Notes under the pieces: model-generated
What the model was told of the DNA's origin: nothing
Database searches by the model: none
What the model saw: only the letters and a program-made list of their open reading frames with translations
From: Coriaria nepalensis
Taxonomy: Eukaryota > Streptophyta > Magnoliopsida > Cucurbitales > Coriariaceae
DNA length: 64,000 nucleotides
Reading direction: 5' to 3'
Assembly (NCBI GenBank): GCA_027186245.1
Contig: CP114496.1
Span: 3,045,501-3,109,500 of the forward strand
Translations under genes and position numbers: made by a program
Part shown: one piece after another, positions 49,901 through 61,040 of the stretch
Layout of the letters: every line of letters begins with the position of its first letter
How positions within the stretch are numbered: position 1 is the first letter of the stretch

Positions 49901-52900
49901 ACCTCAAAAACACGATCTTCAGTTATCACTTTTGCTTATGAAATTTGACGGGCATGTGTCCATTGTTTACCTTCCAAATCAAGTGATATGAGTGTCTTGG
50001 AGTCCCCAAATCATTTCATATTATTTTGAACGAATTCTATTTTTGCACTAAAAATATGACTTTCATGAATCACTTGCTTATGATCTTTTAGGGGCACGTG
50101 TTCATTGTTTAAACTCGAATCAAGTCATATTTGTGTCTTGAAGTTCCTAAACCATATTATAACAATTTAAATGAGTTCTATTTCGCACCAAAATCATGAC
50201 TTTCAAGCATCACTTGCTTATGATATTTGCGGGGAACATGTGCATTGTTTAACCTTAATATCAAGGCATATTAGTGTCTTGAAGTCCCTAAATCATATCA
50301 TTGTAAGTTGAACGAATTCTATTTTCCCACTAAAAACACGATTTTCATGCATCCATTGCTTATGATCTCTCAGGGGCATGTATCCATTATTTAAGATCCA
50401 AATCATGTAATATAAATGTCTTTGAATCCCAAAATTATTTCATAGTATTTTGAACGAATTCTATTTTAGCACCAAGAACACGACTTTCATGCATCACTTG
50501 CTTATGAATGTAATATGAATGTCTTTAAGTCCCCAAATCATTTCATAGTATTTCATATGTATTTTATATTGTTTGATTTTTGCGAGACATGTGTGCATTG
50601 TTTAATCTCAATATCAAGTCATATTAGTGTCTTGAAGTCCCTAATAATATCATTGCAATTTGAACAAATTCTATATTCCCACCAAAAGCACGACTTTCAT
50701 GTATCTCTTGCTGATGATCTTTTAGGGGCACGTATTCATTATTTAACATCCAAATCAAGTAATATGAATGTCTTTGAGTCCCCAAATCATTTCATAGTAT
50801 TTTGAACGAATTCTATATTCGCACTAAAAATATGACTTTCATAAATCAACTACTTATGATCTTTATGGGGCACGTGTCCATTATTGAACCTCAAAATCAA
50901 GTCATATTATTGTCTTGAAGTCCCAAAATCATATCATGCCAATTTGAATGAATTTTATTTTCGCACCAAAAACACGACTTACATGCATCACTTGCTTATG
51001 ATATTTGAGGGGCATGTGTCCATTGTTTAACCACCAAATCAAGTAATATTAGTGTCTTAGCATCCTCAAATCATTTCATAGTATATTGAACTAATTCAAT
51101 TTTTGTACTAAAAATATGACTTTCGAGAATCACTTGCTTATGATCTTCAACGAGCACGTGTCCATTGTTTAACCTTTAAATGAAGTCATATTAATGTCCT
51201 AAAGTCCCCTTAATCACATCATAGCAATTTGAACGAATTATATTTTCGCACCAAAAACACGACTTTTATGCATAACTTGCTTATGATATTTGAGAGGCAT
51301 GTGTCCACTGTTTAATCTCCAAATCAAGTAATATGAATATCTTTAAGCCCCCAAATCATTTCATAGTATTTTGAACGAATTCTATATTCACACTAAAAAC
51401 ATGACTTTTATACATCATTAGCCTAATCTTTGAGGAACATGTGTGCATTTATTTACCTCAATATCAAGTCATATTAGTGTCTTGAAGTTCCTAAGTCATA
51501 TGTTTGCAATTTGAATAAATTATATTTTGCCACCAAAAACATGACTTTCATGCATCCCTTGCTTATGATATGTCAGGAGCACATATCCATTGTTTAACGT
51601 CCAAATCAAGTAATATAAATGTCTTTGAATCCCAAAACAATTATAGTATTTTGAATTCTATTTTAGCACCACAAACATGACTTTCATGCATCACTTGCTT
51701 ATGATATTTAAGGGGCATGTATCCATTGTTTAACCTCTAAATCAAGTAATATGAATGTCCTTGAATCCCAAAATATTTTCATAGTTATTTAATCAAATTC
51801 TATTTTAAGACCTAAGACACTATTTTCATACTTCACTTGCTTATGAGATTTGAGTGGCACGTGTCCATTTTTTAACCTCCAAATCAAATAATATGATTGT
51901 CTTGGTGTCCCCAAATCATTTCATAATATTTTGAACGAATTCTATTTGCGTACTAAAAATATGACTTTCATGAATCACTTGCATATGATCTTTAAGAGGC
52001 ATGTTTCCATTGTTTAACCTCAAAAATCAAGTCATATTAATGTCATAAAATACTTCGTTTTTCTTCAATCTCTCTTACACAAATCAAAATTGACCGTCTG
52101 CTAAAATTTGTCCTTTTTTAATGCATTTACCATGCGGAGCTATTAGAGCGGGATCCACTTTTTGGGGAATATGAGTCGAAGCAATAACAAGAATATTTCT
52201 AGTGGAACATCTTTCACAATCCCTGGAGGATCAAGGTATGCAACGAGCAGAAGTCATGATAAAGGGCCCGGGTCTCGGACGAGACCCTTGAAAAAAGGGG
52301 AAGAGGCCCTTTCTCTATTTGTTGAGTCTTACCTGTTCACGAGGTATCTATTTTTAAAATACCCTTAGAGGGGGATAGGGCTAAGCGGAGTGAAAAGGGT
52401 TTTCCATGAGATGGGAAACGAAATCTATTTTCGCCCAAAAGTACGACTTTCATTCATCACTTTCTTATGATCTTTGAGAGGCACATGTCCATATTGTATC
52501 CTTTAAATCAAATAATATGATTGTCATCGAGTCTCCAAATCATTTCATTGTACTTTGAACGAATCTACTTTTGCACTAAAAATAAGACTTTCATGAATCA
52601 CTTGCTTATGATCTTTAAGGGACACGTGTCCATTGTTTAACCTCAAAATACAGTCGTATTAGTGTCTTCAAGTCCCTAAATCATTTCAATACAATATGAA
52701 CAAATTTTATTTTTGTGCCAAAAAGACGACTTTCATGCATTACTTGCTTATGATCTTGAAAGGGCAATTGTCTATTGTTTAACTACCAAATTAAGTAATA
52801 TGAGTGTCTTGGAGTCCCCAAATCATTTTATATTATTTTGAACGAATTTTATTTTCTCAATAAAAACACGACTTTCATACATTGCCTGCTTATGATCTTA

Positions 52901-54335
52901 AAAGATCATGTGTCCATTGTTTAACCTCAAAATCAAGTAATATGATTTCTTGCAATCCCCAAATCATCTCATAGTATTTTTAACAATTCAATTTTCACGC
53001 CAAAAACATGAATTTCATGCATTACTTGCTTATGATCTTTAAGGGGCATGTGTCTATTGTTTAACCTTAGTATCTTGAAGTTCCTAAATCATATCATCGC
53101 AATATGAAAGAATTCAATTTTCGCACGAAAAACATGCATGCATCACTTTCCTATGATCTTCCTAGGGCATGTGTCCATTGTTTAACGTCCAAATCAAGTT
53201 ATATGAATATCTTTGAATACCAAAATAATTTCATAGCATTTTGAACAATTCTATTTTAGCACCAAAAACAAGACCTTCATACATCACTTGCGAATGATAT
53301 TTAAGGGGCATGTATCCATTTATTAACCTCAAAATCAGGTAATACGAGTGCTTGGAGTCCCCAAATCATTTCATAGTATTTTGAATGGATTTTATTTTCA
53401 CACTAAAAAACATGACTTTCATACATTACTTTCTTCTAATCTTTGTGTGGCAGGTGTCCACTGGTTAACTTCTAAATCAAATTATATGATTGTCTTGGGT
53501 TCCCAAAATCATTTCACGGTATTTTGAACAAATTATATTTTTGCACTAAAAATATAACTTTCATGAATCACTTGCATATGATCTATAAGGGGCATGTGTC
53601 CATTGTTCAACCTCAAAATCAAGTCATATTAGTGTCTTGAAGTCCGTAAATCATATCACAGTAATTTGAACAAATTCTATTTTCGCACCAGAAACACAAC
53701 TTTCATGCATCACCTGCTTCTAATCTTTAAGGGGCACATGTCCCTTGTTTAACCTCCAAATCAAATAATATGATTGTTTTTTAGTCTCCAAATTTTTTCA
53801 TTATATTTTGAACGTATTCCATTTTCGCACTAAAAATAAAACTTTCATGAATCACTTGCTTATGATCTTTAAGGGGCAAGTGTCCACTGTTTAACCTCAA
53901 AATACAGTCATATGAGTGTCTTGAAGTCCCCAAATCATATCAATACAATTTGAACAAATTCTATTTTTGTGCCAAAAAAATGACTTTCATGCAGTACTTG
54001 CTAATGATATGCAAGGGGCACTTATCGATTGCTCAACCTCCAAATCAAGTAATATAAGTATCTTAGAGTCTCTAAATCATTTCATATTATTTTGAATAAA
54101 TTATATTTTGCTCACTAAAAACACGACTTTCATGCATCGCTTGCTTTTGATCTTAGAAGATCACGTGTCCCTTGTTTAACCTCCAAATCAAGTAATATAA
54201 GTGTCTTGGAGTCCCCAAATAATTTCACTGTATTTTTAACAAATTATATTTTCACGCTGAAAAAAAAACTTTCATACTTTACTTGCTTATGATCTCTAAG
54301 GGGCATGCGTCTATTGCTTAACCTCATAATCATGC
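40985..54335. repeat. Satellite array, about 141 bp monomer, about 90 copies
   Basis: Head-to-tail copies with a period of 140-142 bp, measured between successive 'acttgcttatgatct' landmarks (for example 50071, 50211, 50353). Monomer landmarks in order: 'aatcaagtcatattag', 'gtcttgaagtcc', 'aatcatatca', 'tttgaacgaattctatttt', 'cgcactaaaaacacgactt', 'tcatgcatcacttgc', 'ttatgatctt', 'aaggggcacgtgtcc', 'attgtttaacctc'. Two subtypes occur: A (tcatattag ... cttgaagtccctaaatcatatcattgcaatttg) and B (taatatgag ... cttggagtccccaaatcatttcatagtattttg, split here for length). They alternate irregularly. All open frames inside it (such as 45133-45423 and 50515-50805) are translations of the repeat, not genes. 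Some monomers carry deletions, and one interruption lies at about 52045-52420. Confidence 0.95.
52045..52420 (-). other. Plastid DNA mosaic (ycf2 + ycf2 + rpoB pieces) in the satellite
   Basis: Non-satellite block with three plastid-like pieces on the minus strand. 52420-52348 reads [20 protein letters not shown], a Ycf2 segment ([19 protein letters not shown]). 52227-52135 reads [20 protein letters not shown] followed by [11 protein letters not shown], a more downstream Ycf2 segment. 52133-52093 reads [14 protein letters not shown], which matches plastid RpoB. The first piece is followed by decayed sequence with stops. 52228-52347 is unassigned and contains a perfect hairpin (gggtctcg / cgagaccc). 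The pieces are not adjacent in a plastid genome, so this is a rearranged nuclear plastid insertion. It replaces about 40 bp of a monomer. Confidence 0.85.
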
Positions 54336-56978
54336 ATCCAAGTTAGGATTGGAGCGATATTGATGCAGAACGAGAAGGTGATTTCTTATTCTTCCCATCA
54401 ACTTAAGAATTATGAGAAGAACTACCTAATCCATGACCTTGAGCTTGTTATTGTAGTATTTGCTCTGAAGTTTTGGAGGCACTATCTTTATGGGGGTGCG
54501 GTGTGAGATTTACACCGACCATAAGAGCTTGAAATACTTTTCACATAGAAAGAACTTAATATGACTATGAAATACGTTATCACCTAAGAAAGGCAAATAA
54601 AGTAGTCGATGCTTTAAGTTAGAAACCTTCTTCTAGTCTTGTTGCACTAGATGTATTACTAGATTCACTACGATAAGAAGTGTGTGAATCAAAGATAGAG
54701 ATGGTAATAGGACAATTATCAACTTTGACCACTCAACAAACTATATTAGAAGATATTAAAAGTGTGCAGGAGTTAGATGTTGAGATAAAAAAGATAAAAC
54801 AAGAAGTAGAAGAAGGAAAACAATCTAATTTTGAAATTTTGAAGGATTGAGTCCTCAATTTTAAGGAAAAATGGTGCCCAACAATGAGGAAATGAAGAAT
54901 CTCATATTAAATGACAATCACAATATGTCTTATTTGGTACATCCAGGTGCTACAAAAATATATATAGATCTTTTTAAGGAGAATTTTTAGTGGTCGAGAA
55001 TGAAAAAGGATGTGGTAAATTTTGTAAATAAGTGCTTAACTTGTCAAAGAATCAAAGTTAAGCATCAGAAGCCTATAAGCAAGTTGCAACCAATTGAAAT
55101 TCTGGAAAGGAAATGGGAATAAATAGTCATGGATTTTGTAATCATATTACCAAAAACTAAAAAAAAGTATGATTTAATTTAGGTAGTAATTGATCGACTC
55201 GTAAAATCTTCTCATTTCTTACCCATAAAAGTCATGTACTCATTGGAGTAACATGTAGAGCTTTATGCTATGAAAGCAAAAATAAAAGATTCAACAAAAG
55301 ATGAAAACAACTCAAAGTTGTCAGAAGAGCTATGCATATCAAAAAAGAAGACCGCGTGAATTTCAAGTGGGTGATCTTACGAGTGTACATTGGTTGGGTG
55401 GCTCGGGGTTGAGCGATTTTCTTGGTCAACTTAAATATAATCGCTTTTTTATATATTCACCTGTGATTAGTCTAAATGCCTTAAAACCATGCCAAATCTT
55501 CAGGTTGGGATAAGCATAAACTCGCGGGTGATCAAAATTTTTGTTTAAGAAAAACAAACAAAATAAACTTAATATCTCACTAAAATTAATAATTAATATC
55601 TGATCCATAATTTTTAAAATCTAACTATCTTCAAAACAAAAATTAAAAGTCAATTCATTAAGCATGAATAAACTCAACGTTATTTATTATTTCTTTATTT
55701 TTTCTTTTAAGCATGATATCTTCTATAAGGCAGAATAAAACAAAACGGTTAATAAGTTTTAGAAATAAATTCCAAGTAGTAGGCAAAATAAACAAATGAA
55801 TAAACTCCAAGTAGCATAAGCTAAATACCTTCCCAGGATCTTTATTAAAAATGTCAAATAAATAAGCTCCAAGTATAGGTTCTTTCATTCAAAAACTTCT
55901 TTTAAAAAATTAAAAATACAAAGAAGACACAAGATAAATCATCTCTTCATGTATTACATCGAGATCAAAACTCTCTTGTAGTTCATCCAATATTGAGCAA
56001 ATGTTAATGAGTTTTGGAATGAACCATAATCAATTTTGAGTACAAACTAGACCATCTACCGCCTTTGCAGATAACGGGTCCGAAATGGATCAATAACTCG
56101 ACCACTAATTCAAAATGTCAATTTTGAGGCAACAGTGGAAATCAGAAGCTCAAAATTGTTCAATAGGAGAAGAGAGAAAGAAGAAGAAAAATAGTCCAGT
56201 TTAAAATAAAATAGAAATAAAGAAAGGGAGGTTTATTGAGTCTAAGTAAATCAGTGATGTACTGAAGTACTGAAGTCAAGTGTTATTTAATTATTTTGGA
56301 AATAATGAATTAATTTTGTAAAAATATAATATATATATATATATATATATATTATTAATTTTATTTGGTCGGTTTGGCCGATTGTTTTTCCAATTTATCT
56401 TTGACTAAATTCTTCAGTTTGGTTTAGACTAAACCCGTATCCAAACCAATACATATTAAACCCGCAGGTTTTGGATGAATGGTTAGGTTTTCAACTGGGT
56501 GAATCGGGTGGCCAATTTTGTGCACAATCTTAGGTGATCTAGTATTTTAGAGAGTAGCACATGTGAAAGGCATAATGCGATTCAGGAAGAAAGGGAATTA
56601 AGTCTACTATATTGGACCTTTTTAAACTTTAAAAAGAATATGAAGAGTGGCATACCAGTTAACATTGCCACTAAACTTAGTATAAGTGCATGATTTATTT
56701 CATGTATCAATATTGAAGAAGTATGTCCCGGATCCTTCTCATATATTGCAATATGAACCAATGGAAGTTATAAATGACTTATCTAATGAAGAAAAACCAA
56801 TGGAAATATTAGATAGAAGAGATAAAATACTAAGGAATAAGACATTTATAGTTTTTGAAATTTTATGGAAAAGTTAGAAAGTCGAAGAAGCAACATGGGG
56901 GAAAGAAGAAAATATGAGAGATATGCACCCATAGTTATTTTAAGTTTCGAGGACGAAACTTTTGTAAGGGTGAGAGGT
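54336..56978 (+). pseudogene. Ty3/gypsy (chromovirus-type) pol remnant, 5' truncated
   Basis: Begins in the middle of RNase H ([41 protein letters not shown], about 54350-54490). Next come the HHCC zinc finger of integrase (about 54905-55065: YLVHPGATKIY, CLTCQRIKVKHQKP), then a core start (MDFVIILPKTKKKYD, VIDRLVKSSHFLPIK, about 55130-55230). After a deletion it resumes at REFQVGD (55350-55370). The hAT-like element interrupts here. The frame resumes at about 56541 with VKGIMRFRKKGN and continues to a chromodomain-type tail (VHDLFHVSILKKYVPDPSHI, VEEATWGKEENMRD) and the typical 3' end 'cgaggacgaaact'. Stops and frameshifts throughout. Gag, protease and most of RT are absent. Confidence 0.88.
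55378..56532. mobile_element. hAT-like non-autonomous DNA transposon, 1,155 bp, 8 bp TSD
   Basis: Flanked by GGTGATCT at 55370-55377 and 56533-56540, an 8 bp direct repeat as made by hAT transposases. The ends are imperfect inverted repeats: TACGAGTGTACA at the left and TAAGATTGTGCA as reverse complement of the right end (9 of 12 match). Removing the element and one copy of the duplication puts the gypsy frame back in register across the site (QVGD then LVF), which supports the boundaries. The interior is AT-rich, with a (TA)n tract at about 56326-56352, and encodes no transposase. Confidence 0.85.
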
Positions 56979-57950
56979 TTGTAATATCCATTTTAATTAT
57001 ACTCCATAGTTAGATTAATTTAATACTCTGAGTTCTGTAAGAGATACGTTAACTTATTATAAAAGTAAGGTTTTCACACAATATAAGTTAAAATATAAGT
57101 CAAAACCTTACGGGGGCAGCAATATATAATTTTTTAGTAAGTTTTGAATTATGTAATTAGAGTGTAAACTTAAGTAATACTTTGGTTATCCCAAAATTAT
57201 GCTTATTCATATTATTACCTCAACTATAAAATGAAATTTTATCCCAAAACTCATTATAACTAGTGGGTCAAAACTTATCTTTTCAAAACAAAGTGATCCA
57301 AAAGGATGAAATTAGTCAAACATCATTTTGGATAGATGGCCAAAACTTATATTTACTATCATATGACCAAAAATATTAAAACTTGGCCAAGACTATAAAA
57401 AATATAGTAGGCCAAAACTATGTTTTATTAATTATTGTTACTAATAAAACCCCAAAATATAAAAATGGTCCAAATCACCTAACGTGGCTAGCCAAACAGT
57501 TTAAGTTTAAAAAGGAGTAAAAATAAAATAAAATGATAAGAGTGTATAGGAGATATCTTAGCCAAGTTGACTAAGAAGGTTCTAGAGTTTTTCCCTTTAT
57601 AAACAAATCATTTCTCTTCAACAATAGCTCTCTCTCTCTTCGTTTCATCTTCTTCTTCACTTCATTTTTTCATCATAAGTAAAGCTCAGTCAAAGTAGAT
57701 ACCAAAATTATTAGTGAAAAATCAAGTTTTCAAAGAAATTCTAAAATCTTTCTTTTCTTTATATAACATATAATAGATTAATTCTATTGTTTATTTGTAT
57801 TAACTATCTTCTCGTAACTTATGGTGGTTGAAAACATATAAATAGATGGTTTGTTAAGAGTTTTAATATATAACAAGAATAAGAAATTTTGATTCCCTCT
57901 ACTTTCTTCCCTGTTCCCTATTTTATTTTACATGTTATCAGCACAAAATT
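56979..57950 (+). repeat. Probable 3' LTR of the gypsy remnant
   Basis: Starts TGTAATATCC directly after the gypsy 3' tail and purine-rich 'gggtgagagg', a usual LTR start for plant chromoviruses. It contains a TATA-like 'tttataaac' near 57596 and a pyrimidine-rich stretch after it. The end is uncertain: 'acatgttatcagcac' near 57930-57945 may mark it. No 5' LTR is in the window (the satellite lies there), so the end cannot be confirmed by comparison. Confidence 0.5.
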
Positions 57951-59730
57951 GTAACCAAATTGAATTTTGTGATTCCAATTGAGATTTGATCATGCTATCT
58001 ACTTTTCTTTTTCCTATAATATTATCTTTGTAAGTTTGTGATCCGCTTAAAGGTATAGACTAACGCATAATTTTCTTTTTCTTAAGCCACTTCAATTTTC
58101 TTTTTCTTTTTTACATTGGTCTAACAGGAGATGATCATACCCAGTTCTTGATATACAGCATGAGTTATCCTTTAATATATAACTATTCTACTAGATAGTA
58201 TAATTTTTCGGATATAACTCCACTTAGATCACCTATTGTTGATGTAAATTTTCGCAACATCGGCCAACTTGCGAAGAGGCAGCTTATTGGGAGCAAAAAG
58301 CGATTCACTCAATGTCAGTTCATGCATCTATTTTGTTCTAGTAATTGAAATGCGATCTGCAAGAAGTATGAAAATACTTGAATTAAGTTAACCTACTCTT
58401 AAAAAAGCTTGTAGATAACGAGAATATAAAAGATGTGAATTTAAAGAAATGGAAAATAAACCTGACTAATAAAAAAAGCAATTAAAACGAATATAAAACT
58501 AAAGGGATACACCATTCTTAAATATTAAATCTACTAAATGACAACATAATGAAATCTACAACAGCCATGAAAGAGAAAATAATTGAACATAAGAAGAATG
58601 CTCAAATAATCATGCAAGCCAAGCTTACAGAGCAAACAACTGACTACTTAGACTAAGGAATTCATAAGTATAAGGCTTGAAATGAAGAGACTTTAAGGCA
58701 AAGCAAATGAATCCACTAAATGGTCGAGTGTATAGCCATTTGACATTTAGTTGGGCGAGTTTTTCCTTCACCTGAAGGTTCTATTTATAGGCGAACTTAA
58801 GGTCCTTTTTGCTTGGTCAACAAGTAAATTTACTTGCCTGGCAAGTTTACTTGGGTGGCAAGGAGAAAAGTTGTTGACCTAGTTAATCTTACTTGATCGG
58901 CAAGCAATGGATGTTAGCCAAAATTGGCCTTTATGAGGGATGGCCGATTTACTTGGTGGCCAAGTATGTTTCAGCCGATGGGGCCCACTTCCCCTTTTTG
59001 TTGTTTTTCTTTCTCTTCAGTCCTCCACACCTAGTTTTCATTGCGTCAAAGTTTGTTTCTGTTTACTATGTCAAAGTATCCTCTAATTGTGGAACTAACT
59101 TCTCCTCTTAAGGCTTAACCTTTGACTTGGCCAATCGGCAATTCGGCCTTTCGGGACGATTTTGAGCTTGATCTGCCAATCAACCAGCATGATTGGTTGG
59201 CTCGCCAGATTGCTACCAAATCGGCTTCTCTTGGCAGATTACATGATTGTGTCATCTGCTTAGGCAATCAACCGCGAATGTAGTTGGTTGATTCCTTTAT
59301 TATTTTAAATTTCTAATGAGCACATGTCTGTTGATGCTAAAATTTGAAAGTATATGCCCGTTAAGCCACTTGGATATGTCCTATTGGGTCATATACTTAT
59401 GAGATTCAGTTTTTAAATGAATACAAATTAACAGGTGATAATTTTATGAGATGAAAATCGAACCTAAATATGGTATTAATATGCGAAAACCATAAGTTTG
59501 TCTTGATATTTCATTAGCATCAACGACCATAAAAGTGTCCATCCAAGACATTTTGGAGATAAACTATGCGATAATATATTCAGGTTATCAATGTCCTTCT
59601 CGATAAGCATGGTAAATGATGCCTTCATTAATAACAATGACTGCTAACATTTATCGTTAGCCAATATTTGCAATAAGATTATATCACATAAGAAATATAT
59701 ATGATCGGGTCAAAACTCAATTGTCTTAAT
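57951..59730. other. Intergenic, repeat debris, no gene seen
   Basis: 58780-58960 has several short repeats of aagtttacttg / ggcaag and hairpins (for example 'caagtaaatttacttg'). 59120-59290 has repeated 'ttggttg' and 'gattg' words. It could be a decayed LTR or satellite piece. The open frame at 58893-59111 lies across these repeats and has no family features. Confidence 0.4.
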
Positions 59731-59739
59731 GACAATGCA

Positions 59740-60640
59740 CTTTCAAAAACTAGGATGGACGTCCTAAACTTTTATATGAATAATACCCTAAACTTTCATA
59801 AGTATATTGAACATTCTCTTTTAAACCTTTACTTATGAAAAACCTCATGATTCAATGCAAAATAAGCTAAAATTCTAAAATTTTATGAAATGAAATATTT
59901 ATTTTCTAACCCCATAATTTTATTTTTAATTTTTAACTCACTTTATCATTTTATATTAATTTTTCAATACCTTTCATTACCACCTCTATTGACCCGCCAC
60001 CACCATTGTCCACCACTATTGAGAATTATATAAAATTCTAAATTTAGCAAACAAAAAATTTAATATTCATTTTTAAAATATTAACTTTTATTTTAATATT
60101 TTTAACTCACTTTAATCATCTTACCTTCCTATGCCACCATTGCCATTGGCCATATCCTTCACTATCAACATTAAAAAAAAAAAAAATTATTTTCCCACCC
60201 TTCACTGCTACCATCCTTCCCCACTAGAAATCCTCTCTTTCTGATATATTGTAAAGTTCGAAAATTGGTTTGTATTATTTTAAGATCAATTAAGAATTTT
60301 TAATTTATCAAAATTATAATTTAAATTATGTTTTGCATGATAATGGTGAAAGGGTTGATAAAGATGGTGATGAAGAGGTGTAGAATTAAAATTTTAATTT
60401 AAAAATAATGAAATAGGTTTAAAAAAATTGGTTAAAAATAAAATAAATATTCAAATTGAGCTAAATTTTAACATTTTGGATTCTTTTACACAAGTGGATG
60501 ATTTATTATAATTAAAATTTTAAAATATATATTTATTATAATTACAAAAATTGAAAATATTTATCATAATTTCATCAAAATTTAAGAAGTTCATCATAAT
60601 TTGTTATGACGATTATAATTGTTCTAAGTTAAAGAAAATA
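59740..60640. repeat. Possible decayed foldback repeat
   Basis: AT-rich segments around 59870-59960 and around 60390-60500 look like imperfect inverted copies ('aatatttattttctaacc' against the reverse complement of 'ggttaaaaataaaataaatatt'). A CCACCA-rich stretch at about 59985-60025 faces a GGTGATGA-rich stretch at about 60345-60380. Divergence is high and no ends are defined. Confidence 0.3.
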
Positions 60641-60918
60641 ATTTTATTCAAATTAATGATAATATTTTTAAATTTTATTTGCTCAATTATTTATAAATAA
60701 AAGTATTATATTATATTAAAAATTTTGGGTAAATTTTTTAGTATTAATATATATATCTATATATATATGCTATTTTTTTGACTTACCCTAACTATTTTTA
60801 AAAATATTTAATTTCCAATATATTCCAAAAAGTAAAAATAAAAATAAAAAATTGCAAAAAGTTTAAAAAAATTTGAAAATGAAAAACTATAACCTGTCGT
60901 AGGCAGTCTCATACGGGT

Positions 60919-60927
60919 AAACCCTAA
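60919..60927 (+). promoter_or_regulatory. Telo-box upstream of RACK1
   Basis: AAACCCTAA, the plant telo-box common in promoters of translation-related genes. It lies 122 bp before the ATG, just upstream of the TATA box. A second copy, AAACCCTAA at 61010-61018, falls in the leader. Confidence 0.7.
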
Positions 60928-60938
60928 AGTCTATCCCT

Positions 60939-60946
60939 TATAAATA
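60939..60946 (+). promoter_or_regulatory. TATA box of RACK1
   Basis: TATAAATA, about 100 bp before the ATG. A start of transcription near 60970 would give a leader of about 70 nt, with pyrimidine-rich stretches as in translation-machinery genes. Confidence 0.65.
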
Positions 60947-61040
60947 CTTTACATATCTGTCTTCCCCGAAGCCAAAAGCCTCCGTTTTTCTGCTCTCCTC
61001 GCCTATTGAAAACCCTAATCGATAAGAAACCTGATCAGCA

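Noticed and set aside
45133..50805. Open frames of 60-100 aa with repeated ISVLKSLNH-type text
   Set aside because: They are translations of satellite monomers; the same text recurs at each period and is broken by indels.
52162..52368. 68 aa open frame [12 protein letters not shown]...
   Set aside because: It is the antisense shadow of the ycf2-derived pieces in the plastid mosaic.
40985..54335. CRISPR-like array or centromere
   Set aside because: Direct tandem monomers have no spacers, so it is not CRISPR. The position between conserved genes and the lack of other evidence do not support a centromere call.
58893..59111. 72 aa open frame upstream of RACK1
   Set aside because: It lies in repeat debris, with no domain or neighbouring exon.
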